NCBI GenBank assembly: GCA_008501735.1
Contig: QQUF01000016.1
Span: forward strand, 62,001-126,000
DNA: 64,000 bases
Direction: 5' to 3'
Source of the DNA: Calditrichota bacterium
Lineage (GTDB): Bacteria; CLD3
The notes under the pieces are model-generated. The model was not told the origin of the DNA, did not search any database, and saw only the letters and a list, made by a program, of their open reading frames with translations. The position numbers and the translations under genes were made by a program. This document shows, piece by piece, positions 33,890 through 42,463 of this stretch; position 1 is the stretch's first letter, and the number at the start of each line of letters is the position of its first letter.

Positions 33890-34707
33890 AAAAAATCAGA
33901 AACAGAATTTTTAACAAAGATGTTATTGAAATCCTAAAATCAATTCCAGACAATTCTTTGGATATGGTTTATGGCGACCCTGACTACAATGTTGGAATTA
34001 ATTACTCAGGAAGGAATTACACTCAAAAATGGGACGATTACATCAATTGGTACGGAGAACTTACTCAAGAATGTATGCGAGTTCTCAAACCAACAGGCAA
34101 TCTTTTTATGATGAATTACCCAAAACAAAATGCTTACTTGCGAGTGAAATTCTTAGATGAAATTGCCTTTGATGTAAACGAATACGTTTGGGTTTACAAC
34201 ACAAATGTTGGGCACAGTAATCGAAAATTTACAACTGCTCACCGCTCAATTCTTCACGCAACGAAATCTAAAGACAACAGTTTTTACAAAGAAAACGTTG
34301 CCCAACCTTACAAAAACCCTAACGATAAAAGAATCAAAGAAAGAATTGCAAACGGACACACAGGTCGAATGCCTTATTCTTGGTTTTACTTTGATTTGGT
34401 AAAAAATGTCTCTAAAGACAAAACTTTTCACGCTTGCCAAATTCCTTTACCTTTGGTTGAAATGTTGATAAAATCTTGCACAAACCTAAATGATGATGTC
34501 TTTATTTTGTTCGGTGGAAGTGGTTCGGAAATAATTCTTTGCCAAAATTTAAAAAGAAATTTTATTTCTTGTGAACTCCAAGAGGATTACTACAAAATGA
34601 TTCTTGAACGTCTGTCAAACAATGGAAAAATTAAAACTGAACACAGACTTCCGACTTTTCAAAAGAATGGAAATTCGACAAAACAACAATCTTTAAAATT
34701 ATTTTAA
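33883..34707 (+). CDS. DNA adenine/cytosine-N4 methyltransferase, beta-class layout
   Basis: 274 residues. The catalytic motif IV (YGDPDYNVGINY, residues 30-41) comes first and the SAM-binding motif I (FILFGGSGSEIIL) is near the C-terminus, the beta-class order. DPDY replaces the common DPPY but keeps the Asp, Pro and Tyr. It should protect DNA from the neighbouring nuclease. The ATG at 33883 is used; it overlaps the previous gene by 7 bp. The next gene begins 1 bp after its stop. Confidence 0.85.
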   Translation: MLEKIRNRIFNKDVIEILKSIPDNSLDMVYGDPDYNVGINYSGRNYTQKWDDYINWYGELTQECMRVLKPTGNLFMMNYPKQNAYLRVKFLDEIAFDVNEYVWVYNTNVGHSNRKFTTAHRSILHATKSKDNSFYKENVAQPYKNPNDKRIKERIANGHTGRMPYSWFYFDLVKNVSKDKTFHACQIPLPLVEMLIKSCTNLNDDVFILFGGSGSEIILCQNLKRNFISCELQEDYYKMILERLSNNGKIKTEHRLPTFQKNGNSTKQQSLKLF

Positions 34708-34708
34708 A

Positions 34709-35872
34709 ATGCCTGATACACTTTTAATTACAAATGATTTTCCGCCGATAACGAGTGGGATTTCTACTTACTTTTATGAATTGTGGAAACACTTGCCCGA
34801 AAATTCTACTGCGATTTTGGCTCCAATAACCGGAGACTCTGCAAAAGACAAAAAATTTGACGAAACTTTAAAGTGTAAAGTTTATCGTGAGGCAATTCCG
34901 ACAGGTGAAAGTGCTTCACAAAAGATTTTGAAAATGTTTGTGAATGCTCGTTTGGGTTTCAATTATGCTAAAAAGTTAGGAATTAAAAAACTCCATTGTG
35001 GTCAAATTGTTTCGACAGGTTTGGCAGGTTTGGTCTGTAAAAAAGTTTTGGGAATTCCTTTTGTGCTTTACGTTTACGGCTCTGAAACTCACCGAATGGG
35101 CGGAAATCCTGTAATCAAAAAAATTATGCAAAAAGTCTGTAAAGAAGCAGAAGTGATAATTCCGAATAGCGATTTTACTGCTCAAGAGTACATTGAATTT
35201 GGTGTTCCAAAATCAAAGATGAAAAAGATTGTTCCGGGAGTTGACACTTCAACTTTTTTCCCAACTCAAGATTTTCCTGAACATATTGCTTCACTCAAAA
35301 CTTCACCTGAAACAAAAATTTTGCTTACAGTTGCAAGACTTGACGAAAGAAAAGGACACGATAAAATTATTTCATTAATGCCTGAACTTCTCAAAAATTT
35401 TCCCGAACTCGTTTACGTAATTGTTGGGAAAGGTCGTGAAGAAGAAAGGTTGAAAAATATGGTTCGTGAGTTAAATTTAGAGAATGCTGTGAAGTTCACA
35501 GGTTTTGTTCCTGACGAAGAACTTCCGCTTTATTACAACCTCGCAGATGTTTTCATTTTGCCAAATCGAGTTACCGAAGAATCAGCTTTGAAAGGCGATT
35601 TTGAAGGATTTGGAATTGTTTTCTTAGAGGCAAATGCTTGTGGAAAACCTGTAATCGGTGGAAGAAACGGAGGAGTTGCAGATGCTGTTGAAGACGGAAA
35701 AACTGGTTTTCTTGTTGACCCGATTGGTAACGAAGAAATTTTGGAAGCCTGCAAAAAATTATTCAACTCCGAAGAACTTCGGCAAAAAATGGGAACTTAT
35801 GGGCTTGAAAGAGCTAAACGAAGTTTTGAATGGAAATTACTCTCAAAAAAAATTGAGGAGATTTTGGTTTGA
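34709..35872 (+). CDS. GT4-family glycosyltransferase
   Basis: 387 residues with two Rossmann domains of the GT-B fold. The N-terminal DFPPITSGISTYFYEL is the acceptor-side loop. The C-terminal KILLTVARLDERKGHDKII, FTGFVPDEELPLYYNLADVFILPN and EGFGIVFLEANACGKPVIGG carry the family signature, including the E-x7-E pair that binds the nucleotide-sugar. It probably builds a surface glycan or glycolipid. Its TGA overlaps the TTG start of the methyltransferase gene by 4 bp. Confidence 0.93.
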   Translation: MPDTLLITNDFPPITSGISTYFYELWKHLPENSTAILAPITGDSAKDKKFDETLKCKVYREAIPTGESASQKILKMFVNARLGFNYAKKLGIKKLHCGQIVSTGLAGLVCKKVLGIPFVLYVYGSETHRMGGNPVIKKIMQKVCKEAEVIIPNSDFTAQEYIEFGVPKSKMKKIVPGVDTSTFFPTQDFPEHIASLKTSPETKILLTVARLDERKGHDKIISLMPELLKNFPELVYVIVGKGREEERLKNMVRELNLENAVKFTGFVPDEELPLYYNLADVFILPNRVTEESALKGDFEGFGIVFLEANACGKPVIGGRNGGVADAVEDGKTGFLVDPIGNEEILEACKKLFNSEELRQKMGTYGLERAKRSFEWKLLSKKIEEILV

Positions 35873-36483
35873 CCAAACTTGATACATCAAAAGTAAAAGA
35901 CAAAAAAGCCTTTCTCGGTGCTTTAACGACACAAGTCAGAGAAGAAGCTCAAAAGATTTGCAAAGAATTTCAGGGAGGTTCTTTGATTGACATTGGTTGT
36001 GGAAATGGACTTTTCTTTGCGGCGATTGGAAACTTGAAAAACACGACTTTCTTTGGGCTTGATTACTCGTTTGAACTTTTGAAAGAAGCAGAGGCAATTT
36101 TCAAAGACAACGGTTTTGAGTCAGCTTACTTAGTCAAAGGAAATGGTTTTGAACTGCCTTTTGGAAAACAAGTTTTCGATGGAGTTTATTTTCTCAACAC
36201 TCTTCTTAATTTGGAAAACAGAGACGCAGCAGAAAAAATGCTTTTGAATTTGATGAACATTTCACGCGATACTTTGGTCTTTGACTTCCGCAATCGCAAA
36301 AATCCTTACATCTCTACGAAATACGCAATTCACAATCTTTCTAAGACTTTTTGGACTAAGGCTTACACTCAAGAAGAAATCGAAGAAATTTTGGCAAAAG
36401 GTGGTTTTAAAATCAAAACCTTAGTTCCAATTGGAGCAAAAATTTTGCCTTTCGCTTATTTGGTTGAAGCGGAAAGAAATTAG
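35869..36483 (+). CDS. Class I SAM-dependent methyltransferase
   Basis: 204 residues starting at TTG (TTGA overlap with the upstream glycosyltransferase). Motif I is SLIDIGCGNGLFFA; the acidic-loop strand is TTFFGLDYSFELL, and GVYFLNTLLNLEN corresponds to motif IV. The substrate is unknown; coupling with a glycosyltransferase suggests sugar or lipid modification. It is last in the apt operon and is followed by a REP-like pair. Confidence 0.85.
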   Translation: MTKLDTSKVKDKKAFLGALTTQVREEAQKICKEFQGGSLIDIGCGNGLFFAAIGNLKNTTFFGLDYSFELLKEAEAIFKDNGFESAYLVKGNGFELPFGKQVFDGVYFLNTLLNLENRDAAEKMLLNLMNISRDTLVFDFRNRKNPYISTKYAIHNLSKTFWTKAYTQEEIEEILAKGGFKIKTLVPIGAKILPFAYLVEAERN

Positions 36484-36493
36484 GATTTTGAAA

Positions 36494-36562
36494 GTGAGAG
36501 CCTTAAAAGTCAGAATCTCACAAATATTTTACTGAGTTTCCGACTCTTAGTCGGGCTCTCAG
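36494..36562. repeat. REP-like hairpin pair, locus B
   Basis: Copy 1 (36494-36521) is inverted and lacks 3 bases of the inner stem. Copy 2 (36532-36562) has outer stem CTGAG/CTCAG and inner stem CCGACT/AGTCGG. It lies between convergent genes, so it may also act as a bidirectional terminator. Confidence 0.8.
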
Positions 36563-36574
36563 TTATCATTTTTC

Positions 36575-37606
36575 CTACCTTCGCACATTTGGGCTTCTTA
36601 AAACCAAACCATAAATTTTTGATTCCTCAATTCCTCTTTGTGCAAAATCAATTCCAACCGCATTGTTGTGCAAATCTCTTTTTCGCTCTTGTTCCGAATT
36701 TCCTGTGTCGCCTTTTTCGTGTGCGTCAGTAACTAATTTTGCAAATTTTGCTCCGAATTTTTTCGTCAAAGTGTAGCTCCACAAAACGTGTCTGTGAGCA
36801 TCTTCGGGTGAAGAAGGGTTTGTTGACAAAGCAATTCTTGACTCAGCTTCTGCGTATTCTTTTGCAAAAAGTAAAAATGGAGCTCGTAAAGGGTAATTGG
36901 CAATTACTCCGATTTCTGCGTCTGTTAGATTTTTCTCAAAAAGTGGTGAAAGTCTCCTCACATCTTCTTTGTGTAAAACGATTTTAGTTTCTCGTCCTAC
37001 TTTTTTGGTAGTCATTCTGACTTTGAAATATTTCCCAGAAGTGAAAAACTCAGCTTCTCCGTCAAGAGAAATATTTGAAGCTCCTTGTCCTTCAAGGAGT
37101 AATTTCGAGTTCTTTTCGTCTAACATAAATTGTCGCATCTCAGATGCTAAAGTTTGCAAACCTTCTTCGGGATTAAAAATGTCCATTGGAAAAGTCATTC
37201 GGAAATTTCGGATTAAATATTTTCCACCACGAATTGATTCTCCAAGAGAGCCGTTTGGTTTTGGAGAATTTTCAGGTCTGATTTGAACTCCTCGTGCAAC
37301 AACTTGTGCAAGTGAAGTTGAGTGGAAGTTTAAGTCCACAGAACTAATCGAAAGACGATTTGGGATTCCGTATTCTTTGAACTCGAAAGCTCCAAAAATC
37401 CCTTTCCAGCCAACAGAATTTACTGACGAAATACTTGCCTCACGAAAATCAAGACCTTTGATTTTGAGTCCGTAATCGGAAGCGTAGTAATCAATGTAAT
37501 TCAAAGCCTTTCTCGAAGATTCCTCTAACAAAATATTTCCGACAAAGTTTACCAAAAGTGCCAGAACACTTACTGTAACAATTAAAGTGATAAAGAATTT
37601 TTTCAT
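36575..37606 (-). CDS. Membrane-anchored protein with DUF6973-like C-terminus
   Basis: 343 residues from the ATG at 37606 (start of the hydrophobic MKKFFITLIVTVSVLALLVNF; an earlier ATG would add a polar tail). One N-terminal anchor, a middle region of unknown fold, and a C-terminal part with DAHRHVLWSYTL, VTDAHEKGD and RDLHNNAVG, the histidine-rich pattern of DUF6973 proteins, possibly a metal site. It lies 25 bp after the neighbouring membrane-protein gene in the nadB operon. Confidence 0.6.
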   Translation of the reverse strand: MKKFFITLIVTVSVLALLVNFVGNILLEESSRKALNYIDYYASDYGLKIKGLDFREASISSVNSVGWKGIFGAFEFKEYGIPNRLSISSVDLNFHSTSLAQVVARGVQIRPENSPKPNGSLGESIRGGKYLIRNFRMTFPMDIFNPEEGLQTLASEMRQFMLDEKNSKLLLEGQGASNISLDGEAEFFTSGKYFKVRMTTKKVGRETKIVLHKEDVRRLSPLFEKNLTDAEIGVIANYPLRAPFLLFAKEYAEAESRIALSTNPSSPEDAHRHVLWSYTLTKKFGAKFAKLVTDAHEKGDTGNSEQERKRDLHNNAVGIDFAQRGIEESKIYGLVLRSPNVRR

Positions 37607-37631
37607 TTTATAATTATCTGAATTTAAATTT

Positions 37632-38456
37632 TTATAATTTTTTCCAAGTAGCTTCACCATTTTCAATTATCGAAGCATACTTTTTTCCATAAATACTTTC
37701 GTAAGTAATTTTGGCATTAATGAAAACTCTCATCTCATTTTTAAATTCTTCTTCTCCTGCTGAGAAAATACCATCTTTTGGTAAATTTTTTGGAAAATCC
37801 TTTCCTCTATTTTGAAGCCAAGGAATTCTATACTTAAGTAAAAATCCTTTTACCTCAGCAAATTTTACCGCTTCCTTACTACTTAAAGTTGATTCTTCAA
37901 CTGGTTTCACTTCTTCAACATTAATATTTAATGCTGGACCATTACCAATATTTATTACTTGAAATTTTCTATGTTTGAATTCATCCTTTTCAAAGAATGC
38001 AGGTTCCACGAAAATAATAAAAGGTGCAACCTTTTTTTCTTCTAGTCTTTTGGTTGTTATTACTGTCCAAATTAAAACGCATAAAGTAGCAAGGGCTAAA
38101 ATTGCACTAAAAAATTCAGATTTTGTTAACCATAAACACCATTCTTCTCTTTTAATAGAGTTGTTAATTTTTTCTAAAGCTAAACTTATCGAATCAATTT
38201 TACTTGCTTCTAAAGCAATTTTTTGACCGACTGAATTATTAAGATTAGAGAAATTCAAATCCAAAGATTTTTGAATCTTATCTCCAGAACTTTCAATTGA
38301 TTTTACCAATTCTTTTTGAGTTTTTGAATTAGACTTTACTAACTCTTTTTGAAGTTCAAGAATTGATTGGGTTAGTTCTTTGGTAGAGTCTTTTTCTTCT
38401 GCAAAAGAATTAAGCGTGAAAGCAATGGAAATTAAAAAAAGTATGAAATACTTCAT
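37632..38456 (-). CDS. Hypothetical membrane protein with periplasmic coiled coil
   Basis: 274 residues. A signal-peptide-like start (ILFLISIAFTLNSFA) precedes a Lys/Ser-rich coiled coil (about 25-95). A transmembrane segment follows at about 110-130 (FSAILALATLCVLIWTVI) and then a soluble C-terminal domain. No family is recognised. Its ATG overlaps the nadB stop by 4 bp, so it is translationally coupled to nadB, probably by chance of operon packing. Confidence 0.55.
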   Translation of the reverse strand: MKYFILFLISIAFTLNSFAEEKDSTKELTQSILELQKELVKSNSKTQKELVKSIESSGDKIQKSLDLNFSNLNNSVGQKIALEASKIDSISLALEKINNSIKREEWCLWLTKSEFFSAILALATLCVLIWTVITTKRLEEKKVAPFIIFVEPAFFEKDEFKHRKFQVINIGNGPALNINVEEVKPVEESTLSSKEAVKFAEVKGFLLKYRIPWLQNRGKDFPKNLPKDGIFSAGEEEFKNEMRVFINAKITYESIYGKKYASIIENGEATWKKL

Positions 38457-40060
38457 TCAAATCTCCAGATGACTGAATCTTTCTTTTCGGAATTCATTTT
38501 TGGGTAATCGGTGTTGTAGTTTAGTCCGCGACTTTCGGTTCTCATTTCTGCACAACGAACAATCAAATCTGCACAAGCGACAAGGTTTCGGACTTCAAGA
38601 AGTTCGGTGTTGAGCTTGGTTCTTTCGTAAAATGCTTTGATTTCTTTTTTGATTAATTCGATTCGTTTTGAAGCTCTCGCAAGTTTTTGATTTGAACGAA
38701 CAATGCCAACGTAATCCCACATTAAGGTTTGAATTTCTGTAACATTGTGAGCAATTAAAACCAATTCTTCGGCTGTTACTGTTCCTTCTTCGTCCCATTC
38801 TTTGAACAAAGGAAGTGAGTAGTCGTTCAAATTTTTTGTTAAAATCTCCTGTGAAATTGCTTCCGACATTACGATTGCTTCAAGCAAAGAATTGCTTGCA
38901 AGTCTGTTTGCCCCGTGAAGTCCTGTGCAAGCAACTTCGCCACAAGCATAAAGTCTGTTAATGTTTGTCTCGCCTTTTAAATTCGTGATAATTCCGCCAC
39001 ATTGGTAGTGAGCAGAAGGAACAACAGGAATCATTTCTTTAGTGATGTCAATATTTAGGTAGTTTTTGCAAGTTCGCCAAATATTTGGAAATTTGGATTT
39101 TGTTTTGTCAGGGGCTAAGTGAGTAACGTCCAAATAAACAAATTCATCGCCACGTTTTTTGAGTTCTGCATCAATTGCTCTCGCAACAATGTCTCTTGGA
39201 GCGAGGCTTTTTTGGTTTGGTGAATAGTCTCGCATAAAAGTTTTTTTGTCAGTAGTTCGGAGTTTTCCGCCGTGCCCTCTGACTGCTTCGGAAATTAGAA
39301 AAGTTGGTTTGCCCGGTGCGTAAAGAGTCGTTGGGTGAAATTGCATAAATTCCAAATTTGCGACTTTTGCACCAGCTCTGTAAGCGATTGCAACTCCGTC
39401 TCCTGTTGCGATTGGCGGATTTGTCGTGTGTTGGTAAACTCTTCCCATTCCACCTGTTGCGAGAATTGTAAATTTTGCTCGGTAAATTTTTACAACGGAA
39501 TTTTTCGTGTCCCAAACGTAAGCACCGAAGCAATTAATTTCATTTTTGTTAAAACCTTCGAGTCCGTTTAAGTGATATTCCGTTAGTAAGTCGAAAGCAA
39601 AATGGTCTTCTAAAATTTCGATGTTTGGGTCTTCTTGACAAGAACTTACTAAAGCTCTTTCAATTTCTTTTCCCGTTAGGTCATCAGCGTGAATTACTCT
39701 GTTTTGTGAATGACCTCCTTCACGTCCCAAATCGTAATTCTCTGAATTATTCTCTTGGGTAAATTGAACTCCCCAATCAATTAAATCTTGAATGACTTTT
39801 GGACCATTTTTGACGATGAGTTCTACAACTTCTGTTTTACAAAGTCCAGCTCCTGCATTTTCTGTATCTTTTTTATGGCTTTTGAAAGAATCAGTTCCCG
39901 AAAGAACAGCAGCAATTCCACCTTGTGCGTAATTTGTGTTAGAATCTTTTTTGTGCTTTTTGGTAACAACAGTTACTTTGCCTTTTGCAGATGCTTTAAG
40001 GGCAAGTGAAAGACCAGCGATTCCACTTCCAATTATCAGGAAATCAGTTTGTAAGTTCAT
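38453..40060 (-). CDS. nadB: L-aspartate oxidase
   Basis: 535 residues. FAD enzyme that oxidises L-aspartate to iminoaspartate, the first step of NAD synthesis. The FAD loop is IIGSGIAGLSLALKA; further marks are NYAQGGIAAV, EGGHSQNRVIHADD, RPTTL-type FHPTTLYAP, and HYQCGGI...GEVACTGLHGANRLASNSLLEA. Length and domain order fit the family. nadA and nadC are not in the window; nadD is at 8 kb. It is preceded by a TPR-DHp gene, 41 bp away, on the same strand. Confidence 0.95.
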   Translation of the reverse strand: MNLQTDFLIIGSGIAGLSLALKASAKGKVTVVTKKHKKDSNTNYAQGGIAAVLSGTDSFKSHKKDTENAGAGLCKTEVVELIVKNGPKVIQDLIDWGVQFTQENNSENYDLGREGGHSQNRVIHADDLTGKEIERALVSSCQEDPNIEILEDHFAFDLLTEYHLNGLEGFNKNEINCFGAYVWDTKNSVVKIYRAKFTILATGGMGRVYQHTTNPPIATGDGVAIAYRAGAKVANLEFMQFHPTTLYAPGKPTFLISEAVRGHGGKLRTTDKKTFMRDYSPNQKSLAPRDIVARAIDAELKKRGDEFVYLDVTHLAPDKTKSKFPNIWRTCKNYLNIDITKEMIPVVPSAHYQCGGIITNLKGETNINRLYACGEVACTGLHGANRLASNSLLEAIVMSEAISQEILTKNLNDYSLPLFKEWDEEGTVTAEELVLIAHNVTEIQTLMWDYVGIVRSNQKLARASKRIELIKKEIKAFYERTKLNTELLEVRNLVACADLIVRCAEMRTESRGLNYNTDYPKMNSEKKDSVIWRFE

Positions 40061-40101
40061 ATTTTTAGATATTTAAGTTCAAAATTTATTTTAGAATAAA
40101 A

Positions 40102-41625
40102 TCATTTTTTCTTATGAATATCAATCATTTTTATATCGCCAAGGTATTCAATTAAAATTGGGTCATCAATTTCTTGAAGTTTTTGCAAAATATTACTAAT
40201 TCTTTCTGCTGAATTTTCAATTTTATTGAGGTGTTTTTTGGACTTCTCATCATCAGTTTGTTGCAGATGCATTTGTAATAAATTGACATTGCCGAGTAAA
40301 GTTGTAAGAGGCTGATTCATTTCGTGATTAGCGGCGACAACTGTTGCGAGGAAAGTTCTTTTTCTCTCGCTTTCTACCAATTTTTTTTGTGTGTCTAAAA
40401 GGCTTTGATTTAAATTTGCTAACTCGATATTTTTTAGACGATAAACTTCAGTTTCGAACTTTGCTTCCATTTCATTTAACTTGTTAACATTTTGTTCTTC
40501 GTAAATTTGAATTGTAACCGCGTTGTATTTTTTATGAAATTTAAAAGCCTCTTCAAATTTTTCCATTTCCGAATAAATATCAGTAATAGTTTTATAAAAC
40601 CCCTTAAGATATCTTTTTAGTGAGAGCTCATTAGCAATTTCAACCGCCTTAAAAGAGTATTTTAAGGAATCCTGATATTTTTTTTGAGCAAAATTTACAA
40701 GCCCTAATTGCCCGAAAGCTGTTAATATTCCTAACTTATCGGACTTCTCAATAAATATCTTTAAGGCATTTTGGTGATGGTTGATTGCTTCATCGAATTT
40801 ATCTAAATTGCTCAAGCAAATTCCGATATTTACCAAAGTATTCGCTATTAATATTTCGTCATTAGTTTTTTCTTGAATCTCCAAGACCTTATTAAAAATT
40901 CCTAATGCTTTTTCAAACTCACCAAATCTAAGATGTGTAACTCCATAGTTTCCGTAAGAAGAAATTAAAATTCTATCAACTTTAATGCTTTCACCAATTT
41001 CAATTGCTTTCTCAAAACATTCTTTTGATTTGGTGTAATCGGGTGGAAGTTTGCTTCGATAAACTATTCCTACATTATTCATTACAGTTGCAAATAACTC
41101 AAGGTTATTGGACTCCTTTGCAATTTCTAAAGCCTTGAAAAGGCATTTTAAGGCTTTTCCGAATTCGTTCCATTGAGCATAAATACGAGCTAAGTTTTGA
41201 AGAATACTTAAAGAGTCTTCAACCTTGCCAATACGTAAAAAACTTCTGTAGGACTCATAATAAAATTTTAGAGAATTTCTGTATTCAAATTTTTGATAGT
41301 ATATTCCTGCAATAAGTTCTTTAAACTCGGCAATATTTTCTGAAAATCTGACATTTTCGACTTTTTCCAAGCCTTGTTTAAAAATTTCAAGAGCTTCTTC
41401 AAGTTTTCCATTTTGTAAGTATAATTTTCCAACTCTTTTGTGAGCAACATCTTCTTTAAAAGAATGTTTTTGAGCTAATTTTAAAGCTTGTTCAGAAAAG
41501 TTAATTGATTTTTCAAAGTCAACTTTTTCATAGAATTTTGAAATTTCCAAAAGAATTTCGATTTTACCTAATTCGGTTAAATTTTGAAGAGATTTTTCAA
41601 GAGTTTTGACTTTTAGTTTATTCAC
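40102..41625 (-). CDS. TPR protein ending in an orphan histidine-kinase DHp domain (second copy)
   Basis: 507 residues from a GTG start. About eight tetratricopeptide repeats (residues about 15-330; MNNVGIVYRSKL, NTLVNIGICLSNLDKFDEAI) are followed by a coiled coil with NKLNEMEAKFETEVYRLKN and a HisKA region with NHEMNQPLTTLLGNVNLL (His434). The protein stops 73 residues later, so there is no HATPase domain. The tail DIKMIDIHK matches that of the protein at 26704. It lies between a GT2 gene (4 bp) and nadB (41 bp), downstream of the second giant kinase gene. Confidence 0.85.
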   Translation of the reverse strand: MNKLKVKTLEKSLQNLTELGKIEILLEISKFYEKVDFEKSINFSEQALKLAQKHSFKEDVAHKRVGKLYLQNGKLEEALEIFKQGLEKVENVRFSENIAEFKELIAGIYYQKFEYRNSLKFYYESYRSFLRIGKVEDSLSILQNLARIYAQWNEFGKALKCLFKALEIAKESNNLELFATVMNNVGIVYRSKLPPDYTKSKECFEKAIEIGESIKVDRILISSYGNYGVTHLRFGEFEKALGIFNKVLEIQEKTNDEILIANTLVNIGICLSNLDKFDEAINHHQNALKIFIEKSDKLGILTAFGQLGLVNFAQKKYQDSLKYSFKAVEIANELSLKRYLKGFYKTITDIYSEMEKFEEAFKFHKKYNAVTIQIYEEQNVNKLNEMEAKFETEVYRLKNIELANLNQSLLDTQKKLVESERKRTFLATVVAANHEMNQPLTTLLGNVNLLQMHLQQTDDEKSKKHLNKIENSAERISNILQKLQEIDDPILIEYLGDIKMIDIHKKK

Positions 41626-41629
41626 ACTT

Positions 41630-42319
41630 TTACCTGATGTTTGGATAAAATTTAATTATTTTTTGTGGATTTACACCACAAATTAAAAGCGTTGCTAAAA
41701 CCCAATTCCGTAAAGTAACAAACAGGATTCCTTCCTTTTGCCAACGTCTTGGAGAGATTTTTACACAATCTTCAAGGAAAGTAATTTTTCCGATTCTCTT
41801 AATTTCTTGAGAAATTTTAATATCCTCTCCGATTGGAACGTCAGGAAAACCACCGATTTTATAGAAGTTCTTTTGTGTCAAAAAAAGCCCTTGGTCTCCA
41901 TAAGCAATTCCTGAAAATTTTGAGCGTTTGTTTGCAGTTTTGGAAATTGTTTGTAAAGCCTTTGATTCGGATTCAATCGAAATCCCAAAAGCACCTGCAA
42001 AGACTTTTCCTTTTTCAAGCAAGTCTATGGCTTTTTTAATTTGAGAAAGTGAGATTTTAACGTCTGAATGCAGGAAAAGAAGATTTGCCGAATTTGCTAA
42101 ACTCGCTCCAAAATTCATTTGTGAAGCTCTCCCTTTTTGTGGAGAAGTTTGAATCTGAAATTTGGCTTTTTTAACAATTTGAACAGTTAAGTCCGAACTT
42201 CCTCCGTCAATTAAAATTATTTCAATTGCTGTCGGAAAGTTGTCGAATTGTTTTAGAAATTCTGCAATGAATTTTTCTTCATTCAAAACAGGAACAATTA
42301 TTGAAATCTTTGGCTTCAA
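41630..42319 (-). CDS. GT2-family glycosyltransferase (TIGR04283-like)
   Basis: 229 residues from a TTG start. ISIIVPVLNEEKFIAEFL, IILIDGGSSDLTVQI and LLFLHSDVKI give the GT-A nucleotide-sugar and metal sites, and RASQMNFGA with GDQGLFLTQKNFYKIGGFP match the small rSAM/selenodomain-associated family often called TIGR04283. The acceptor is unknown. Its leader holds a heptad repeat. Confidence 0.85.
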   Translation of the reverse strand: MKPKISIIVPVLNEEKFIAEFLKQFDNFPTAIEIILIDGGSSDLTVQIVKKAKFQIQTSPQKGRASQMNFGASLANSANLLFLHSDVKISLSQIKKAIDLLEKGKVFAGAFGISIESESKALQTISKTANKRSKFSGIAYGDQGLFLTQKNFYKIGGFPDVPIGEDIKISQEIKRIGKITFLEDCVKISPRRWQKEGILFVTLRNWVLATLLICGVNPQKIIKFYPNIR

Positions 42320-42320
42320 A

Positions 42321-42341
42321 ATAATGATTAACGATTAATAG
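42321..42341 (-). repeat. TTAATCA heptad repeat upstream of the GT2 gene
   Basis: On the minus strand: TTAATCG, TTAATCA, TTATT, ending 1-2 bases before the TTG at 42319. Two and a half units. Confidence 0.6.
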
Positions 42342-42378
42342 GTTTTGGTTTTGGAAAGCGTGAATTTCGCAAATACTT

Positions 42379-42452
42379 CTGAGATTCTCACTCACAGTGA
42401 GGCTCTCAGTTTAGAACTTTAGTGAGAGCCTCACTGTAAGTCAGACACTCAC
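42379..42452. repeat. REP-like hairpin pair, locus C
   Basis: Copy 1 (42379-42409): outer stem CTGAG/CTCAG, inner stem CTCACT/AGTGAG. Copy 2 (42422-42452, inverted): outer GTGAG/CTCAC, inner CTCACT with AGTCAG (one mismatch). It lies between the giant kinase gene and the GT2 gene on the same strand. Confidence 0.8.
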
Positions 42453-42463
42453 ATTCTTAATTC

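Noticed and set aside
33083-34707. Restriction-modification pair as a recently inserted mobile island
   Set aside because: No integrase, direct repeats or visible change in base composition at its edges; only the operon position is odd.
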